Shown: one piece after another, positions 48,353-57,571 of the stretch
Numbering within the stretch: position 1 is the first letter of the stretch
How the letters are laid out: each line of letters begins with the position of its first letter
From: Dyella marensis
Lineage (GTDB): Bacteria; Pseudomonadota; Gammaproteobacteria; Xanthomonadales; Rhodanobacteraceae
Length of the DNA stretch: 64,000 bases
Assembly: GCF_900112865.1 (NCBI RefSeq)
Contig: NZ_FONH01000004.1
Location: 205,122 to 269,121, forward strand
Direction of reading: 5' to 3'
Program-made: the position numbers and the translations under genes
Notes under the pieces: model-generated
What the model saw: only the letters and a program-made list of their open reading frames with translations
What the model was told of the DNA's origin: nothing
Database searches by the model: none

Positions 48353-49153
48353 ATGCGCTACGTGGCGCCCGCGCGAGGCTCGGTCGATCCGATCGTGTTC
48401 GAGCGGCAGCCGCTGGCGGCCTGGAGCGAATACGCCACGCTGCTGCGCGGCGAGGGCTGGCCCGAGGTAGCGGCGCTCGATGCGCAGCTGCCCGCCGGCG
48501 CGCCCGAGCGTTTCGTGGCGCAGACGCGCGCCTTGCTCGACGACGGCCTGCATTACGAGCAGCGCATCCACGTGCACGGCCGGATCGCCACCCGCGAAGC
48601 GAACTGGCACGACCTGTTCAATGCGCTGGTGTGGCTGCGCTATCCGGCCATCAAGCGCGCCTTGAACGCGCAACAGGTGGCGGAGATCGCGCACATGGGG
48701 CCGCGCGAGCGCTCCCGGCCGCAGTACGCGCTGACCCATTTCGACGAAGCCGGCGTGCTGGTCGCGCTGCGCGATCCCGCGCTGCTGGATCTGTGGGACG
48801 CCCACGACTGGCATGGCCTGTTCTGGCGCCGGCGCGAGGCCTGGCTGGACGGCACGATCTGCGTCGAGGTCTTCGGCCATGCCCTGCTGGAGCACGCGCT
48901 GACCGCCGGCAAGCTGCTGGTGGGCAAGGCCCTGGTCTTCGCCTGTACCGGGGCGGCGGAGCCGGTCGCGGCGCGCTGCGCGGCGGGCATTGCCGCGGGC
49001 GCGCTGCTGCGCGATCCGCTGGAACTGCGCCCGCTGCCGCTGTCCGGCATTCCGGGCTGGCATCCGGACAACGGCGCGGAGTCCTTTCATCGCAGCGCCG
49101 AGTGCTACCAGCCCCTGCGCGAGGGGCGGCGCTATCCGCCCATGCTGGCCTGA
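48353..49153 (+). CDS. DUF3025 family protein
   Basis: A 266-aa cytosolic protein of the DUF3025 family, conserved in beta- and gammaproteobacteria. The signature segments are ANWHDLFNALVWLRYPAIKR, THFDEAGVLV and IPGWHPDNGAESFH with a C-terminal CYQPLREGRR. Conserved His, Asp and Trp residues suggest an enzyme, but no reaction is known. GAGG precedes the ATG, and it is probably co-transcribed with rimO. Confidence 0.92.
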   Translation: MRYVAPARGSVDPIVFERQPLAAWSEYATLLRGEGWPEVAALDAQLPAGAPERFVAQTRALLDDGLHYEQRIHVHGRIATREANWHDLFNALVWLRYPAIKRALNAQQVAEIAHMGPRERSRPQYALTHFDEAGVLVALRDPALLDLWDAHDWHGLFWRRREAWLDGTICVEVFGHALLEHALTAGKLLVGKALVFACTGAAEPVAARCAAGIAAGALLRDPLELRPLPLSGIPGWHPDNGAESFHRSAECYQPLREGRRYPPMLA

Positions 49154-49166
49154 GGCGCCGGAACGA

Positions 49167-49196
49167 TTGCCCATCGGAGGGCTTCGCGGCTATATA
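49167..49196 (+). promoter_or_regulatory. Sigma-70-like promoter of the PhnD-like gene
   Basis: -35 TTGCCC (49167-49172), 18-bp spacer, -10 TATATA (49191-49196), 29 nt before the ATG. Confidence 0.65.
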
Positions 49197-49225
49197 AACG
49201 CCGGGGCAAATCGGGGGCGGTTCTT

Positions 49226-50251
49226 ATGGACGCGAGAACGTCAGGGCGATCGGGCGGGCGGCTGCGGCGGATCCGGAACCTGCTGCTGGGGCTGGCTTGC
49301 TGGCTGCCGGTCGCCGCGCTGGCGGCCGATGCGGTCGAGCCGATCCGCTTCGGCATCCTGCCGATCGGCAGCGCAGCCGAATCGCGCGAGCAGTGGCGCC
49401 CGCTGCTGGCTGACCTGGAAAAGCGCCTGGGCCATCCGATCACCACCGTCTCGGTGAGCAGCTATGCCGGCCTGTCCGGCGCGATCGGCGACCAGCGCGT
49501 GGACATCGCCTTCCTGTCCGGCCGGCTCGCCGTCGAGGCGGTGCTGCGCCAGCATATGAGCGTGTTCGCGCAGTTCCAGCGCAACGACGGCGCCCGGGGC
49601 AACGTGGCCTTGCTGATCGTGCGCGCCGACGGCCCGATCCATGACCTGGACAGCCTGCTCGCGCATCCGGGACGCTGGCGCTACGCACGCGGCGAGCCCT
49701 TGTCCGTCACCGGCTACGTCGCGCCCGAGGCCGAGGTGTTCGCGCCGCGCGGGCTCAATTCCGACACCTTTTTCGCCCGCGTGCGCGTGGGCAATCACCA
49801 GAACAATGCGCTGGCGGTGGTCAACGGCGAAGTGGACGTGGCCAGCGGCAACAATCCGGACCTGGACCTGTTCCGCCGCAACTTCCCCGACCAGGCCGCA
49901 CAGCTGAAAGTGATCTGGCGCTCCAGCCTGATTCCCTCCGGCGTGCTGGTGGTGCGCGCCGGCATGGAGCCGGCGCTGCGCAAGCAGTTGATGGATTTCA
50001 TGCTGGGCTACGGCAAGGGCGGCGGCGCCGCGGGCGAGCGCGAGCGCGACAATCTCGCGCGCATTCCGGATCTCGCCGGCTTCGTCCCCGCCAGCAGCCT
50101 GGTGCTGCGTTCCTTCTCGGACATGGAATACACCTTGCAACGGCAGCAGGCCCTGCATGGGCGCTGGGTCAGTGATGCGGCGCGCGACGCGCGGCTGCGC
50201 CAGGTCGAGGCGGATCACCGGCAGGTGCTGCAGCAATTGCAGGCGCATTAG
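49226..50251 (+). CDS. PhnD-like phosphonate/phosphite-binding protein, orphan
   Basis: A 341-aa periplasmic binding protein of the PhnD family. A signal peptide (LLLGLACWLPVAALAADA) is followed by the type II binding fold: IRFGILPIGSAAES, a SSYAGLSGAIGDQRVDIAFLSG motif typical of PhnD, and NDGARGNVALLIVR. Members bind phosphonate, phosphite or other oxyanions for an ABC importer. No phnC or phnE-like gene is next to it, so it acts with a distant transporter or as a sensor. The last 70 residues are basic and helical. ATG is preceded by GGGGCGG, and it has its own promoter. Confidence 0.85.
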   Translation: MDARTSGRSGGRLRRIRNLLLGLACWLPVAALAADAVEPIRFGILPIGSAAESREQWRPLLADLEKRLGHPITTVSVSSYAGLSGAIGDQRVDIAFLSGRLAVEAVLRQHMSVFAQFQRNDGARGNVALLIVRADGPIHDLDSLLAHPGRWRYARGEPLSVTGYVAPEAEVFAPRGLNSDTFFARVRVGNHQNNALAVVNGEVDVASGNNPDLDLFRRNFPDQAAQLKVIWRSSLIPSGVLVVRAGMEPALRKQLMDFMLGYGKGGGAAGERERDNLARIPDLAGFVPASSLVLRSFSDMEYTLQRQQALHGRWVSDAARDARLRQVEADHRQVLQQLQAH

Positions 50252-50266
50252 GCGCTTTGCCGCTCT

Positions 50267-50297
50267 GTTGGGGTCCGCTGCGCTCACCCCGACCTAC
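50267..50297 (-). repeat. Single degenerate GTAG-type REP unit
   Basis: Read on minus: GTAGGTCGGGGT then a shortened loop and ACCCCAAC-like arm (GACCCCAAC). One base is changed in the stem and the loop is altered. It lies between the PhnD-like gene and the next exported protein. Confidence 0.7.
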
Positions 50298-50370
50298 AGA
50301 CCGCCTGGGCAGGTGCGGTTCATGCTCGACCCGTAGGGTGAAGCGTTGCCATGCCACCAGGAGATCTCGC

Positions 50371-50946
50371 ATGACTCACCACCAAGCGCGCCGTCGCGGC
50401 GCTTCCATGCGCTGGCTGTTCGCGCTCTCGCTGATGGGCGCCGCGGCGCTGTCGCCGCTGCCTGCCGCTGCACAGGCCAGCCCGCGACCGCAGGCCTCGC
50501 CGCAACCGCAGTCCGCTCCGCCGCCGGCGCCGCAGGCGAGCGGTCCGGAACTGCCCGCCGCGGACCAGTTGGCGATCAAGAACTACACGCTCAACGAGGA
50601 TGTGCTCGGCCGCCTGCTCGCCGTGACCAAGGAAGCCCGTGCACAGAACATCCGCCCGCAGCCCGCGCCCGATCCGGCCAAGGTGCGCAACCTGGACGAC
50701 CTGGCCAGCTATGCCGTCGGCGGCGACGCCAAGCTCGCCCCGCTGGTGCAGAAGCACGGCTTCACGCCACGCGAATTCCTGCTGGCCAACCTCGCGCTGA
50801 TGAATGCTGCGCTGGCGGTGCAGGCGCGCAGCGATCCCAACCTGGCCAAGACCATCGACCAGTCGAAGGTCAATACGGCCAACGTGGCGTTCTTCGAATC
50901 GCACCAGCAGCAGATCGCGGCGCAGATGAGCGAAGGGGCCAAGTAG
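50371..50946 (+). CDS. Exported helical protein, unknown
   Basis: A 191-aa protein. A basic N-region and hydrophobic core (MRWLFALSLMGAAALSPL, cleavage near AAAQA) form a signal peptide. Next comes a Pro/Gln/Ala linker of about 30 residues, then a helical domain with LTLNEDVLGRLLAVTKEAR-like content (TLNEDVLGRLLAVTKEAR) and HGFTPREFLLANLALMNAAL. There are no Cys residues. AGGAG precedes the ATG. I do not recognise the family; a periplasmic helical domain is all that can be said. Confidence 0.78.
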   Translation: MTHHQARRRGASMRWLFALSLMGAAALSPLPAAAQASPRPQASPQPQSAPPPAPQASGPELPAADQLAIKNYTLNEDVLGRLLAVTKEARAQNIRPQPAPDPAKVRNLDDLASYAVGGDAKLAPLVQKHGFTPREFLLANLALMNAALAVQARSDPNLAKTIDQSKVNTANVAFFESHQQQIAAQMSEGAK

Positions 50947-50976
50947 TCCACGGTTCTTGCGGCAAACTCTCTCGAG

Positions 50977-51123
50977 CGTCATCCCGGCGCAGGCCGGGAT
51001 CCAGTGGTGATATCGCTTGATGGTCGCGCAGCGTCGGGACGCCGCTTCAAAAGAGCTACCGGTAGCGATTGCGCCACGACGCGGCGTGGTCGCTACTGGA
51101 TCCCGGCCTGCGCCGGGATGACG
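50977..51123. repeat. Element with 29-bp perfect inverted ends (GTCATCCCGGC type)
   Basis: Exact inverted copies at 50977-51005 and 51095-51123 enclose 89 bp of unique sequence. Each end is itself a hairpin (ATCCCGG-cgcag-CCGGGAT type). A relative sits at 32228-32255. It resembles a small non-coding mobile repeat. It lies between the helical exported protein and the greB stop. Confidence 0.8.
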
Positions 51124-51157
51124 GCTTGATGTGACGCCAGCGCTCGATGCGGCGCGC

Positions 51158-51655
51158 TCAGTACTCCACCGACACGATCGCAAAACGCGTCCGCCCACCG
51201 GGCAGTTCCGCTTCGAACTCGTCGTCCACGCGCTTCTTCAGTACTGCCCGCGCCAGCGGGGAGTCGATGCTGATCCAGCCGGCCCTCGCATCGGTCTCGT
51301 CGGGCCCGACGATGCGATAGATCACCGCCTCGCCGGAATCGACGTTCTCCAGCTCGATGCGCGCCCCGAAGAACACCGCCTCGCGATCCGCCGGCGCGCC
51401 CTCGGCCACTTTCAGCGCGGGAATCCGCTTGCTGAGGTAGCGCACGCGGCGATCGATCTCGCCGAGCTGCTTCTTGCGATAGGTGTATTCGGCGTTCTCG
51501 GAACGGTCGCCTTCGGCCGCCGCCGCGGCCAGCGCCTTGACCACCTCCGGCCGCAGCGTGTGCCACAGATGGTCCAGTTCGCTCTTGAGCTTCTCGAAGC
51601 CGTCGCGCGTGATGATCGCGGTCGAGGACGGTGAGGGTGGTCGCCAGCGGCTCAT
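51158..51655 (-). CDS. greB: Transcription elongation factor GreB
   Basis: A 165-aa Gre factor that rescues backtracked RNA polymerase by stimulating transcript cleavage. The N-terminal coiled coil carries the acidic tip in [20 protein letters not shown], and the C-terminal FKBP-like domain ends [15 protein letters not shown]. The longer basic/Ser-rich N-terminus ([16 protein letters not shown]) and length are those of GreB rather than GreA. The start overlaps the previous stop as ATGA. Confidence 0.94.
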   Translation of the reverse strand: MSRWRPPSPSSTAIITRDGFEKLKSELDHLWHTLRPEVVKALAAAAAEGDRSENAEYTYRKKQLGEIDRRVRYLSKRIPALKVAEGAPADREAVFFGARIELENVDSGEAVIYRIVGPDETDARAGWISIDSPLARAVLKKRVDDEFEAELPGGRTRFAIVSVEY

Positions 51656-52911
51656 GGGGCGCGAGGGGTTTCCAGCAGTTGCCGTTCGAGCGCGAGCAGT
51701 TCCGCCTGCACCGGATGCTCCGGGAAGGCGGCGACCAGCTTGCGCACCAGCACCAGCGCTTCGGCCGGCAGGTCCAGCCGCAGGCCGAGCTGCTGCGCGG
51801 CGAGCAGGCCGATGCGTGGCGCTTCCGGCGTGCGCGGCCACTTCGCCAGGTAACCCTTGCACAGCTTCGCCGCGAGGCGGCTCATGCCCATGCGCGCGGC
51901 CAGCTCCGCCAGCGGACCGGCGGTCGCGGGATCGTCGGGCAGGAACGCCGGGTCGATATCGATGCATTCCTGCACCAGGCCCAGCGCGCGCTTGCCGTCG
52001 TTGCCGGCCAGCAAGGCGGCCGTCCAGATCTGGCCATGCACCAGCAGCGCCTCGCGCAGGCCTTCCTGGCGCAGCAGCTGGCGATAAGCCTGGTGCAGCG
52101 ACGGCGGCGCGCTGCGGTCCTGCAGCCGCGCCACCAGCATGTCGATGGCGGCGCGCGGCTGTTCGGCGGCGCGCTCGCGCACGGCTTCGAGCAGGCGGCT
52201 GTCCTCGTCCTGGCCGCTGGAGGCGACCAGCCGCTCGGACTCCAGCTCGATGCCGAACTGTTCGTGCCGCTCGTGGATCATCGCGCCCATCAGGTGGAAG
52301 CCGAGCACGATCAGGTAGGTGTAGGCGAACGCATACAGCGGCATCGCGACCAGCCGCGGCATTGAGCCGGTGGCCGCGGCGGCGAGCACCACCAGCACCG
52401 CCACCAGCAGGTTGATCGCCACCGGGATCAGGTAGGCCAGGCCGAAGCCGGCGATCACGCGGAACACCTGCGCGGGATTGAGTGCCGCCGCCAGGTTGCC
52501 TTCGAACGCCAGCGTCATGTCGATCGCCGGCAGCACCAGCACCGCGACCAGCAGGATCGGCCACAGCGCGCCGGGGAAGAACACCGCCGAGACGATGCAC
52601 AGCGCCGCCACCAGGAAGTGGATCGCGGTCAGCGCCCAGCCGGCGGATTCGTTGCCGCCCAGCCCCACGTCCGGCGGGTCGGCGAAGCCGTTGGCGGTGT
52701 GCATCATGCAATCGGAGGCGTAGCGCCAGGTCGCCGCCCACACCGCCAGCGTGCCGAGCGCGCCGATCAGGCTCGGCAGCAGGCCGACGTAGTGCGCCAG
52801 CGTAAGCGCCACGCAGCTGGCCAGCGCGCCGCCGCGCAGCGGATAGACGAACGCGGCGGGCAGGCGCTCGGCGAAGGGTTTATTGGAGGAAACCGTGGCG
52901 ATCTTCGGCAT
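51652..52911 (-). CDS. Membrane protein with C-terminal TPR-like helices
   Basis: A 419-aa protein. The N-terminal half has about six transmembrane helices ([80 protein letters not shown]). The soluble C-terminal half (about 240-419) is all helical and TPR-like, with units such as [18 protein letters not shown] and [20 protein letters not shown]. The family is not recognised. It lies 10 nt after the HerA-like ATPase gene and is coupled to greB by ATGA, so three genes form one transcript. Confidence 0.8.
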   Translation of the reverse strand: MPKIATVSSNKPFAERLPAAFVYPLRGGALASCVALTLAHYVGLLPSLIGALGTLAVWAATWRYASDCMMHTANGFADPPDVGLGGNESAGWALTAIHFLVAALCIVSAVFFPGALWPILLVAVLVLPAIDMTLAFEGNLAAALNPAQVFRVIAGFGLAYLIPVAINLLVAVLVVLAAAATGSMPRLVAMPLYAFAYTYLIVLGFHLMGAMIHERHEQFGIELESERLVASSGQDEDSRLLEAVRERAAEQPRAAIDMLVARLQDRSAPPSLHQAYRQLLRQEGLREALLVHGQIWTAALLAGNDGKRALGLVQECIDIDPAFLPDDPATAGPLAELAARMGMSRLAAKLCKGYLAKWPRTPEAPRIGLLAAQQLGLRLDLPAEALVLVRKLVAAFPEHPVQAELLALERQLLETPRAP

Positions 52912-52921
52912 GGCGGCGCGC

Positions 52922-54418
52922 TCAGCGCTTGCCCCCGAAGATGCTGCCCAGTACGCCGCGCACGATCTGCGTGCCCAGCCGCGAGCCGATGCTGCGCGTG
53001 GCCGACTTGGCCATCGCCTCGATCACGCCCTGGCGGCGGCCGTTGCCGAGCAGCACGTCGCGCACCGCATCGCCCCAGCCCGGCCCCTGGCTGGCGGCGG
53101 CTTCGCCCTTGCCGGCCGGCGCCGCGGTCGCGACTTTCTCGCCAGCGCGCGCGGCCAGCATTTCCGCTGCCGATTCGCGATTGACCGCGTTGTCGTACTT
53201 GCCGCCGACCGGCGAGCGCTGGCGTACCGTCGTGCGCTCCGCTTCGGTGATGGCGCCGATGCGCGAGGTGGGCGAGGTCACCAGCACCTGCTGTACCGGC
53301 GAGGGCACGCCGCCCTCGCGCAGGGTCGAGGCCAGCGCCTCGCCCACGGCGAGCTTGGTGATCGCGTCGCTGACGTCGAGCTGCGAGTTCGGCGCGAAGG
53401 TTTCCGCCGCCGCCTTCACCGCCTTCTGGTCGCGCGGCGTGAACGCGCGCAGCGCGTGCTGCACGCGGTTGCCGAGCTGGCCAAGGATGGTGCCCGGCAC
53501 GTCGTCCGGATTCTGCGAGCAGAAATACACGCCCACGCCCTTGGAACGGATTAGCCGCACCACCTGTTCCACGCGCTGCAGCAGCGCCGGCGGCGCGTCG
53601 TCGAACAGCAGGTGCGCCTCGTCGAAGAAGAACACCATCTTCGGCTGCTCCAGGTCGCCCACTTCCGGCAGCTGCTCGAACAACTCCGACAGCAGCCACA
53701 GCAGGAAGGTGGAATACAGGCGCGGCTTGAGGATCAGCTGGTCCGCGGCCAGCACATTGATCACGCCGCGGCCGCTCATGTCCTGGCGCATCAGGTCGGC
53801 CAGCTCCAGCGCCGGCTCGCCGAAGAACTGGTCGGCGCCGTCCTGTTCCAGCTTCAGCACGGCGCGCTGGATCGCGGCAATGCTTTGCGTGCTGATCAGG
53901 CCGATCTGGGTGGAGATGTCCTTGGCGTGCTCGGCGGCAAAGCCGAGCAGGGCGCGCAGGTCGGCCAGGTCCAGCAGCAGCCAGCCATTGTCGTCGGCGA
54001 GCTTGAAGATGATTTCGAGCACGCCTTCCTGGGTGTCGTTCAATTCCAGGACGCGGCCGAGCAGGGTGGGGCCCATCTCGCTGATGGTGGCGCGCACCGG
54101 ATGGCCGAGCTTGCCGTAGATGTCCCAGAAGATCACCGGATTGGCCTGCGGCTTCCAGTCCTTCAGATCCAGCCTGGCGAGGCGCGCCTTGAGCTTGTCG
54201 CCCGGTTCGCCCGCCGCCATCGACAGGCCGGCCAGGTCGCCCTTGGCGTCGGCCAGGAAGCAGGGCACGCCCAGCCGCGAGAAGCCTTCGGCCAGCACCA
54301 TCAGCGAGACCGATTTGCCGGTGCCGGTGGCGCCGGCGATCATCCCGTGCCGGTTGCCGTAGTGCGGGTCGAGTTCGACGCTGGTGCTGTCGTTGCGGCC
54401 GATCAGAATGTCAGTCAT
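52922..54418 (-). CDS. HerA-like/DUF853 ATPase (YjgR-type)
   Basis: A 498-aa P-loop ATPase of the DUF853 family (E. coli YjgR), related to HerA/FtsK DNA translocases. Walker A is GATGTGKS at 29-36, Walker B is VFFFDEAHLLF at about 262-272, and the arginine-rich sensor region reads RLIRSKGVGVYFCSQNPDDV. The C-terminus is a flexible Ala/Lys linker ending SIFGGKR. The cellular role is not established; no NurA nuclease is nearby, so a HerA-NurA repair unit is not indicated. Confidence 0.93.
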   Translation of the reverse strand: MTDILIGRNDSTSVELDPHYGNRHGMIAGATGTGKSVSLMVLAEGFSRLGVPCFLADAKGDLAGLSMAAGEPGDKLKARLARLDLKDWKPQANPVIFWDIYGKLGHPVRATISEMGPTLLGRVLELNDTQEGVLEIIFKLADDNGWLLLDLADLRALLGFAAEHAKDISTQIGLISTQSIAAIQRAVLKLEQDGADQFFGEPALELADLMRQDMSGRGVINVLAADQLILKPRLYSTFLLWLLSELFEQLPEVGDLEQPKMVFFFDEAHLLFDDAPPALLQRVEQVVRLIRSKGVGVYFCSQNPDDVPGTILGQLGNRVQHALRAFTPRDQKAVKAAAETFAPNSQLDVSDAITKLAVGEALASTLREGGVPSPVQQVLVTSPTSRIGAITEAERTTVRQRSPVGGKYDNAVNRESAAEMLAARAGEKVATAAPAGKGEAAASQGPGWGDAVRDVLLGNGRRQGVIEAMAKSATRSIGSRLGTQIVRGVLGSIFGGKR

Positions 54419-54491
54419 GAGGATCCGTCCGTGTAAGGCCGGGCGATTGTAGCCAAGCGTGCGCGGTCCAGGGCGCGGCGGAATTTTTCAG

Positions 54492-54520
54492 TTGAGCCCG
54501 ATGCTTGCGGCGGCTATTGT
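54492..54520 (+). promoter_or_regulatory. Candidate promoter of mltD
   Basis: -35 TTGAGC (54492-54497), 17-bp spacer, -10 TATTGT (54515-54520), 27 nt before the mltD start. Confidence 0.45.
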
Positions 54521-54547
54521 CGGCGTTTTCGACACGCGACAGCCCTC

Positions 54548-56047
54548 ATGCCGGCAACACCTCACGTTCGCGCCCTGCGCCTGGCTCCACTCTTCGCGGC
54601 GCTCGGTGCGCTGGCCGGCTGCGCGAGCGCGGGCGGCAACAAGGCAGCCGAGCCCTCGGCGCAGGTGAATGCGCTGTACGCGCAGCTGGACCAGGCCAGC
54701 AAGGGCTACGACACGGCGCTGCAGCAGGCGCGCGAAGGCAATGCGCAGGCCTCGCAGCAGACGCTGTCGAGTTCGCTGGAACAGCTCAAGCGCGCCTCGG
54801 CGCAGTGCGGCAACAGCCCGGGTTGCGATCCGCAGCGCTTCTTCGCGGTGTACGACCGCCTGCTGCGCCTGAAGGACGGCAGCTTCTCGCTCGGCGACGA
54901 CGTGGAAGTGAGCGGCGAGCAGACGCCCGAAGGCTCCGCCACCGCCGGCAAGACCGGCGCGGCCAGCCTGCCGCAGGCGCAGCGCAGCGTGACCCTGCTG
55001 CACGGCCAGAAGCTGTCCGAGCTGATCGCCATGAACGGCCCGGTGAAGGCGGCGCTGGAAATGTGGCTGACCCAGTGGCGCTCCAGCCTGATGGACGCCT
55101 ACGTCAACTATCAGTACATGCGCTACCAGATGTGGCCGGCCTACCAGAGCCGCGACCTGCCCGAAGCGGTGCTGTTCGGCATCATGGCCAAGGAATCCGG
55201 CGGCAAGGTGCATGCTGTATCGCGCTCGGGCGCGGCGGGGCCGCTGCAGTTCATGTACGCCACCGGCCTGCGCTTCGGCCTGACCAGCGACGGCGGCTTC
55301 GACGAGCGCTTCGATCCGGCCCTGGCCGCGCGCGCCAACGCCGAATACCTGGACGAGCAGCTGGGCATCTTCAACAACAACCTCGAAGTGACCCTGGCCG
55401 CATACAACGGCGGCGAAGGCCGCATGCGCCGCCTGGTCGGCGACGACACCGCGGTCAGCTTCTACGACCCGCGCATCTACAACCAGCTCTCGCAGGAAAC
55501 CCGCGACTACGTGCCGGCGGTGCTGGCGGCGGCGTGGCTGTTCCTGCATCCGGACAGCTACAACCTGCGCTTCCCCAAGGTGGACGGCGTGCCGGGCAAC
55601 GTCACGCTGAAGCGGCCGGCCTCGCTGAGCGAGCTGACCGTGTGTCTGGGTTCGGCCGGCGGCATGGAGAGCGGCTGGTTCCGCACCCTGCGCAACCTCA
55701 ATCCGCGCGTCGACCCGCAGGCCGCGCTGCCGTCGGGTACCCGGCTGGTGGTGCCCAAGCTGCTGGAACAGCCCTATGCCGCGCGCTGCGCCGACGGCCC
55801 CTGGCCGATCCTGGCCAACGACCTGCATACGGCGGTGATCCCGGTGGTCGCCGCGGCGCCGGAGCCGGCGCCGTCGCGTTCGTCTTCGACGAAGTCGCGC
55901 AGCTATACGGTGAAGCGCGGCGACACCCTGGTCGGCATCGTGCGCAAGCTGGGCTGCTCGGACGTGCAGGAAGTGGCGCAGCTCAACGGCATCCGGCAGC
56001 AGCACATCAAGCCGGGGCAGACGCTGAAGCTGCCGGCCTGCCGCTAA
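54548..56047 (+). CDS. mltD: Membrane-bound lytic transglycosylase D (LysM)
   Basis: A 499-aa lipoprotein (lipobox ALAGC, C25) that cleaves peptidoglycan glycan strands. The SLT domain (family 1D) has catalytic E216 in IMAKESGGKVHAVSRSGAAG, followed by GPLQFMYATG and LAAYNGGEGRMRRL. One LysM domain remains near the C-terminus (about 450-498: YTVKRGDTLVGIVRKLGC), fewer than in E. coli MltD. A helical region of about 140 residues precedes the SLT domain. A REP pair follows the stop. Confidence 0.94.
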   Translation: MPATPHVRALRLAPLFAALGALAGCASAGGNKAAEPSAQVNALYAQLDQASKGYDTALQQAREGNAQASQQTLSSSLEQLKRASAQCGNSPGCDPQRFFAVYDRLLRLKDGSFSLGDDVEVSGEQTPEGSATAGKTGAASLPQAQRSVTLLHGQKLSELIAMNGPVKAALEMWLTQWRSSLMDAYVNYQYMRYQMWPAYQSRDLPEAVLFGIMAKESGGKVHAVSRSGAAGPLQFMYATGLRFGLTSDGGFDERFDPALAARANAEYLDEQLGIFNNNLEVTLAAYNGGEGRMRRLVGDDTAVSFYDPRIYNQLSQETRDYVPAVLAAAWLFLHPDSYNLRFPKVDGVPGNVTLKRPASLSELTVCLGSAGGMESGWFRTLRNLNPRVDPQAALPSGTRLVVPKLLEQPYAARCADGPWPILANDLHTAVIPVVAAAPEPAPSRSSSTKSRSYTVKRGDTLVGIVRKLGCSDVQEVAQLNGIRQQHIKPGQTLKLPACR

Positions 56048-56062
56048 TCCGAAAGTCGCGCC

Positions 56063-56145
56063 GTAGGTTGGGGTGAGCCGCAGGCGAACCCCAACGATGC
56101 GTGGCGCTTCACGTTGGGGTTCGCCTGCGGCTCACCCCAACCTAC
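56063..56145. repeat. GTAG-type REP pair (inverted)
   Basis: Units at 56063-56095 and 56113-56145. Both stems are perfect in the GTTGGGGT/ACCCCAAC part, with loop core GCC-gca-GGC. It sits between the convergent mltD and the next minus-strand gene. Confidence 0.93.
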
Positions 56146-56157
56146 GCCGGCCCTGCC

Positions 56158-56595
56158 TCAGGCAGCCGCCAGGCTGTTGCCGCTCATCGGCGCCTCGGCG
56201 CTGCTGCGGTGCGCTTCCTTCAGGCCGTGCAGCACCTTCAGCAGGTGGCGGTGCTGCAGCTGCAGCTTGAGGTGCGGGGAATCCTTGGTCTCGTGGAAGG
56301 CCACCGCCAGCCACAGCGCGACGCCGCGGATGGCGATCTCGGCGTTCTCCGAGCGGGCGCGCGCGTAGCCGACGTCGGTGCCTTCGCCCCACGGCAGGTA
56401 GCGCTGGCCCGGCGAGGTGCCGTAGAGATGGGGGAACTCGCTGCGCGAGGCCTGGCCGATCTCGCGCAGGGTCAGCGTGCCCAACTGGGCGCGCGTGCGG
56501 CGGGGCAGGCTGTGCACGATGCGCTCGATCTCGCGGAACTGCCGGCTCAGTTGGCGGGCGCGGCTGATGGCGATGATCTGGCTGACGATGCGCAT
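56158..56595 (-). CDS. Protein of unknown function
   Basis: A 145-aa protein with no signal peptide. The N-terminal part is helical and basic (AISRARQLSRQFREIERIVH), then SLPRRTRAQLGTLTLREIG, a loop FPHLYGTSPGQRYLPWG, and a hydrophobic helix IAIRGVALWLAVAFHETKD. The tail is His/Lys-rich. The family is not recognised. ATG at 56595 is preceded by GGAGGA at 7 nt, which strongly supports the start. No operon partner is evident. Confidence 0.8.
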   Translation of the reverse strand: MRIVSQIIAISRARQLSRQFREIERIVHSLPRRTRAQLGTLTLREIGQASRSEFPHLYGTSPGQRYLPWGEGTDVGYARARSENAEIAIRGVALWLAVAFHETKDSPHLKLQLQHRHLLKVLHGLKEAHRSSAEAPMSGNSLAAA

Positions 56596-56728
56596 GCGGT
56601 TCCTCCAGTCGCGGATTCGGGAAGGCGCGCATCCACGCGCCGGCGAATAGTGATGGAGGATAGCGGCGCGCCGTTTCGTCGTGCGCCAAAAAGGTCACAA
56701 AACGACACGGCGCGTCACTTCGGTGGCC

Positions 56729-57571
56729 TCAACGGATAAGACGGCCCAGGCGCTGGCCCACATTGACTACCTGCTGCGGCTGCAGCTCGTCGAATTCGGC
56801 CATGCCGTCGGGCAGCAGCAGGATCACCGTCGAGCCCATGTTGAAGCGTGCCATCTCGCCGCAGCGCTCCAGCGAAATGTTCTGGCCGGCGAACGACTTG
56901 CGGCGGATCGACGAGGCATACGGCGGGATCACCAGGCCATCCCACACGGTGGCGACCGAGGAGACCAGGATCGCGCCCACCATCACCGCCACGAACGGGC
57001 CGCGCTCGCTCTCGAAATGGCAGACCAGGCGCTCGTTGCGCGCGAACAGGCGCGGGATCGCCTCCACCGCGAACGGCGCCACGCTGAAGATGCGCCCGGG
57101 CACGTGCACGGTTTCCTTCAGCGTGCCCGCCAGCGGCATGTGCACGCGGTGGTAGTCGCGCGGCGACAGATAGATGGTGGCGAAGCGGCCGTTGCGGTAC
57201 GGCGCGGCGGCGGCCTCGTCGCCGAGCAGTTCCGCGGCGGTGTATTCCTGGCCCTTGGCCTGGAAGATGCGCCCCTCGACGATGCGCCCGGACTGACTGA
57301 TGCGTCCGTCGGCCGGGCTGAGCAGGGCCTGCGGATCGGCGTCGGCGCGGCGCGCGTCGGGCCGCAGCTTGCGGGTGAAGAAGGCATTGAAATGCTGGTA
57401 GGCGAACGGATCCGGCTGCGCGGCCTGGGCCATGTCGACCTGGTAGCGGCGCACGATCTGCCCGATCAGAAAGTTCTTCCACGGCGCGAAGGTCCAGCGC
57501 GTGGCCCAGTAGACCACCCGCGACAGCGCGCGATGGGGCAGGAGGTATTGCAGGAGCACTTTGAAAGTCAT
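56729..57571 (-). CDS. psd: Phosphatidylserine decarboxylase proenzyme
   Basis: A 280-aa membrane-associated enzyme that makes phosphatidylethanolamine. The proenzyme cleaves itself at the GST motif, here G246-S247-T248 in NMGSTV, to give a pyruvoyl cofactor on the alpha chain. The other triad members are D88 in SPADGR and H144 in YHRVHMPLAG. It has E. coli-type length, slightly shorter. A TATACT -10-like hexamer ends only 5 nt before the ATG, so the transcript may have a very short or no leader. It is divergent from prmB. Confidence 0.96.
   Translation of the reverse strand: MTFKVLLQYLLPHRALSRVVYWATRWTFAPWKNFLIGQIVRRYQVDMAQAAQPDPFAYQHFNAFFTRKLRPDARRADADPQALLSPADGRISQSGRIVEGRIFQAKGQEYTAAELLGDEAAAAPYRNGRFATIYLSPRDYHRVHMPLAGTLKETVHVPGRIFSVAPFAVEAIPRLFARNERLVCHFESERGPFVAVMVGAILVSSVATVWDGLVIPPYASSIRRKSFAGQNISLERCGEMARFNMGSTVILLLPDGMAEFDELQPQQVVNVGQRLGRLIR

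Noticed and set aside
52922-54418. The HerA-like ATPase as part of a HerA-based defence or HerA-NurA repair system
   Set aside because: The protein fits the DUF853/YjgR family, and the neighbours are greB and a membrane protein, with no nuclease, SIR2 or other effector gene.
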